41,877 bases of DNA, taken from NCBI GenBank assembly GCA_009841475.1, contig VXLT01000134.1, positions 1-41,877 on the forward strand, in the 5' to 3' direction. The DNA is from Gemmatimonadota bacterium (GTDB lineage: Bacteria; Gemmatimonadota; Gemmatimonadetes; Longimicrobiales; Gaopeijiaceae). Below, piece after piece: positions 39,705-41,877 of the stretch. The notes beneath the pieces were generated by a model. The model saw only the letters and a list, made by a program, of their open reading frames with translations. It did no database searches and had not been told where the DNA came from. The position numbers were made by a program, and so were the translations under genes. How positions within the stretch are numbered: position 1 is the first letter of the stretch; every line of letters starts with the position of its first letter.

Positions 39705-41877
39705 TCAGCTCACGAACGTGTGCGAGTACTTCACCATGACGGCACGCCCGGAGGAGAGCGGCCGCCTGGGGCCCAGTCCGTTGTCGCGCTCGTTGTTGAG
39801 TCCCTCGTTGTAGACGATCCAGAGGTCCGTGCCTTCGCGGAAGTGGTAGCGGAAGCGGACGTTGAAGGTGGTCTGGCCGATCGCGCTATTGTATTGCCCG
39901 AAGGTGCTCAGCGAGATGCGCGGGTTCAAGGCGGTGTTCAGCCTGAGGCGGGCCAGCTGCGTGGTGGTCGAGACATCCCGGTCCGTGAAGTCGAGGCGGT
40001 TGATTTCGTAACCGGCCTCGAGCTCCAGGTACTTCGACAGGACCCAGGCCGGATTCAGCGCCAGGCTCAGGCGCGTGCCGTCGTAGAAGGTCCCGGCCGA
40101 CCCGTTGTATTCGCCGCGGTACCGGCTGCTGCGGGGGAGTCGGAACATGAGGGTGGCCTCGTGAAACCAGTACTCTCCGGCGGGGACGACCACATCCGAG
40201 ATCGTGAACGGCTCACGCACACTCTCGAAGCTCGACAGGCCGCCGAAGGTCAGGTTCGAACCCTGGCGGAAGTCGAGCTCGATCTCGGGCTTGATCTCGC
40301 GGGATTCGGCCGTTCCGTCCCGGTTGCGGAAGTAGTGGGCCGTGCCGACCTGGATCGCGCGCGACACGAAGCGCGACGTTTCGCTGCTGAGCTGCCGGTA
40401 GCGCAGCTGCGCGCCGCCATGGCTGAAATCCCTCCGTGACTGGAAACCCAGGCCGGGCAGGTAGTCGGCACCGACCCGGATCGCCTCGGCGTAGTAGGAG
40501 AACCCGTCGTCGCGCCGCCGCTCCAGCCGCGCCCGCAGGAGCCCGGACTCCAGGCCCCCCTCCTGCTCGGTGGCCTCGTCGAAGGTGTTTGCCCACTGCA
40601 GGATCGCGTATTCGTCGCCCAGCCACCTCACCACGGCGTCGAGTCCCAGCGCGGTATTGTCCCGCCCGGAGGAACCGAGCCGCGTCGTGAGCATTCCGCC
40701 AACCGCCGAATTCGCGTTGAGGATCTGCTGGCGCAACCGCAACACGCCGACGTTCTCGGTGGATCGGTCCCCGTGGGGCGCGGTCTGCATGTTCACGAGG
40801 CCGAAATCCGTCCCCCCGAGCCTTCCAACCGCGCGGGCGCCCCCGTAGATGCGGACGAGTTGGCCCGCGTCCAGCCCGATCTGGCGGCTGTGGAAGAGCC
40901 GGTTGTTGAAGCCGCCGGTGTTGAAGTCGAAGGTGGAGGAGCGCTCCTGGAAGAACTGCCGCTTCTCGGGGAAGAAGAGGGGGAAGCGGGTCAGGTTGAT
41001 CTGCTGGTCGTCGGCCTCGACCTGCGCGAAGTCGGTGTTGACCGTCAGGTCGAGTGCGAGGTTGGAGGTCGGCGAGTACTTGATGTCGAGTCCGGCTTCC
41101 GTTGTCGGATCCCGCTCGCTGCGCCAACCGGCCCGCGGGACGACGGGCGGCTCCTGAAGGGTAGGCGTCTGCCGGAATCCGCCCAGCGCATACGGCGTGA
41201 TGTAGAGCGGCGCGGACTGCCGCACGTCCCGCAACACCACCCGCTGCGCCCGCGATGGCTTGGCAAACCCCAGGCGGCCCCCGCTGGGGTCCAGGGCCGG
41301 GAAGGTCTGGCGCTCGTTCTTGCGCGGGACCATGCGATACACGATGAGGCCCATCGTCACTTCGCCGCCCGTGGCCTGGAACCCGAGAGTGGAGAACGGG
41401 ATCCGAAACTCCGCGAACCACCCTTCGTCGCTGCGCGAAGTGACGACATCCCAGTACGAGTTCCAGTCCCAGTTCATCGGCATGCCGTTCGTGAACTCGG
41501 CGTCGTTCGACACCGTGCGGTCCTGCCGTACCCCCGCCGGGTTGGCCACGAACCATACGGCGTTCTCGTGGTCGTTGTAGCTGTCGATGATCACCGCGAG
41601 GATGTCGTCGCCGCTGTACTGGTCGCGGTAGAAGGTGCCGATCCGAATCTGGTCGGGGTCGGAGTCGTACATGCGCCCCGCCACGTACAGGTAGCGGTCG
41701 TCATGGGCGATCCGCACCTCCGTCCTCTCGGTGAGCGCGCCGCGGAAGTTGGGCGTGTACATGGTCATGCCGAGCGGGGCGACCGCGTCCCAGGCGGCTT
41801 CGTTCACGACGCCGTCGAGCTCGATGGGGCCGGAGAGGCGGGCGATCGCGATGGGGGTGCCGGGCGAGGGGGGGATG
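39705..41877 (-). CDS. DUF5916 outer-membrane-type protein, 5' end outside the window
   Basis: At least 724 residues. The first visible part (GPIELDGVVNEAAWDAVAPL) is a CBM9-like carbohydrate-binding domain. Next come WNSYWDVVTSRSDEGWFAEF, IPFSTLGFQ, and a C-terminal half rich in beta-barrel strands, ending in VMVKYSHTFVS with Phe-Val-Ser at the extreme end. DUF5916 proteins are abundant in Bacteroidetes and Gemmatimonadota and are often surface-exposed; no ligand is known. The frame continues to the window edge, so the real start is beyond 41877. The usual stop is at 39705. Confidence 0.8.
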   Translation of the reverse strand, partial: IPPSPGTPIAIARLSGPIELDGVVNEAAWDAVAPLGMTMYTPNFRGALTERTEVRIAHDDRYLYVAGRMYDSDPDQIRIGTFYRDQYSGDDILAVIIDSYNDHENAVWFVANPAGVRQDRTVSNDAEFTNGMPMNWDWNSYWDVVTSRSDEGWFAEFRIPFSTLGFQATGGEVTMGLIVYRMVPRKNERQTFPALDPSGGRLGFAKPSRAQRVVLRDVRQSAPLYITPYALGGFRQTPTLQEPPVVPRAGWRSERDPTTEAGLDIKYSPTSNLALDLTVNTDFAQVEADDQQINLTRFPLFFPEKRQFFQERSSTFDFNTGGFNNRLFHSRQIGLDAGQLVRIYGGARAVGRLGGTDFGLVNMQTAPHGDRSTENVGVLRLRQQILNANSAVGGMLTTRLGSSGRDNTALGLDAVVRWLGDEYAILQWANTFDEATEQEGGLESGLLRARLERRRDDGFSYYAEAIRVGADYLPGLGFQSRRDFSHGGAQLRYRQLSSETSRFVSRAIQVGTAHYFRNRDGTAESREIKPEIELDFRQGSNLTFGGLSSFESVREPFTISDVVVPAGEYWFHEATLMFRLPRSSRYRGEYNGSAGTFYDGTRLSLALNPAWVLSKYLELEAGYEINRLDFTDRDVSTTTQLARLRLNTALNPRISLSTFGQYNSAIGQTTFNVRFRYHFREGTDLWIVYNEGLNNERDNGLGPRRPLSSGRAVMVKYSHTFVS

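Overview
The window is GC-rich and densely coded, and most likely comes from an uncultured Gemmatimonadota-type bacterium. This is inferred from family content, not from a marker gene: secreted six-bladed beta-propellers, a DUF5916 outer-membrane-type protein, a thioredoxin/cytochrome/copper-monooxygenase fusion and an LVIVD-type protein. I saw no rRNA, tRNA or CRISPR array.

Positions 228-21262 form a defence island. First comes a tight three-gene minus-strand operon (11168 to 228): a NERD-nuclease/tandem-kinase/NTPase giant, a 600-residue protein of unknown fold, and a 1692-residue HerA-like ATPase with a PD-(D/E)XK-like motif. Size, order and domains match my recollection of the last three components (MAD6, MAD7, MAD8) of the methylation-associated defence system MADS. 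The methyltransferase, specificity and other early MADS genes are not upstream, so this may be a stand-alone effector half. Next to it are a stand-alone EcoRII-N-like domain with a frameshifted HNH nuclease, an ABC-ATPase plus TOPRIM (RloA/RloB-like) pair, a divergent McrBC system and a decayed TumE/TumA toxin-antitoxin.

From about 18.4 to 21.3 kb the same island has been copied and eroded. There is a second intact ATPase without its TOPRIM partner, a 3' relic of mcrC, a relic of the HNH nuclease, a frameshifted ImmA/IrrE protease, an Rpn-family nuclease and a third, tiny ATPase relic. A MazEF-like pair follows at 21.9 kb.

From 22.5 to 30.6 kb the content is secreted or envelope proteins (beta-propellers, an SH3-like protein, a STAS protein, a copper monooxygenase fusion), interspersed with an AAA_14/DUF4143 ATPase and a HigBA pair whose toxin carries an in-frame stop. 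From 30.7 to 36.6 kb there is a 2-TM protein, a multicopper oxidase, VapBC, two secreted proteins and a HupE-type metal permease, which together suggest copper handling. A membrane PHP-domain protein is translationally coupled to a HipBA pair whose HipA has lost the catalytic and metal-binding residues. The window ends inside a DUF5916 protein.

Two regulatory themes stand out. At least four defence or accessory genes have a predicted -10 element exactly six bases before the start codon, which suggests leaderless mRNAs. A CCGATCGG operator array occurs twice, once before hipBA and once, inverted and without its gene, near 24.5 kb.
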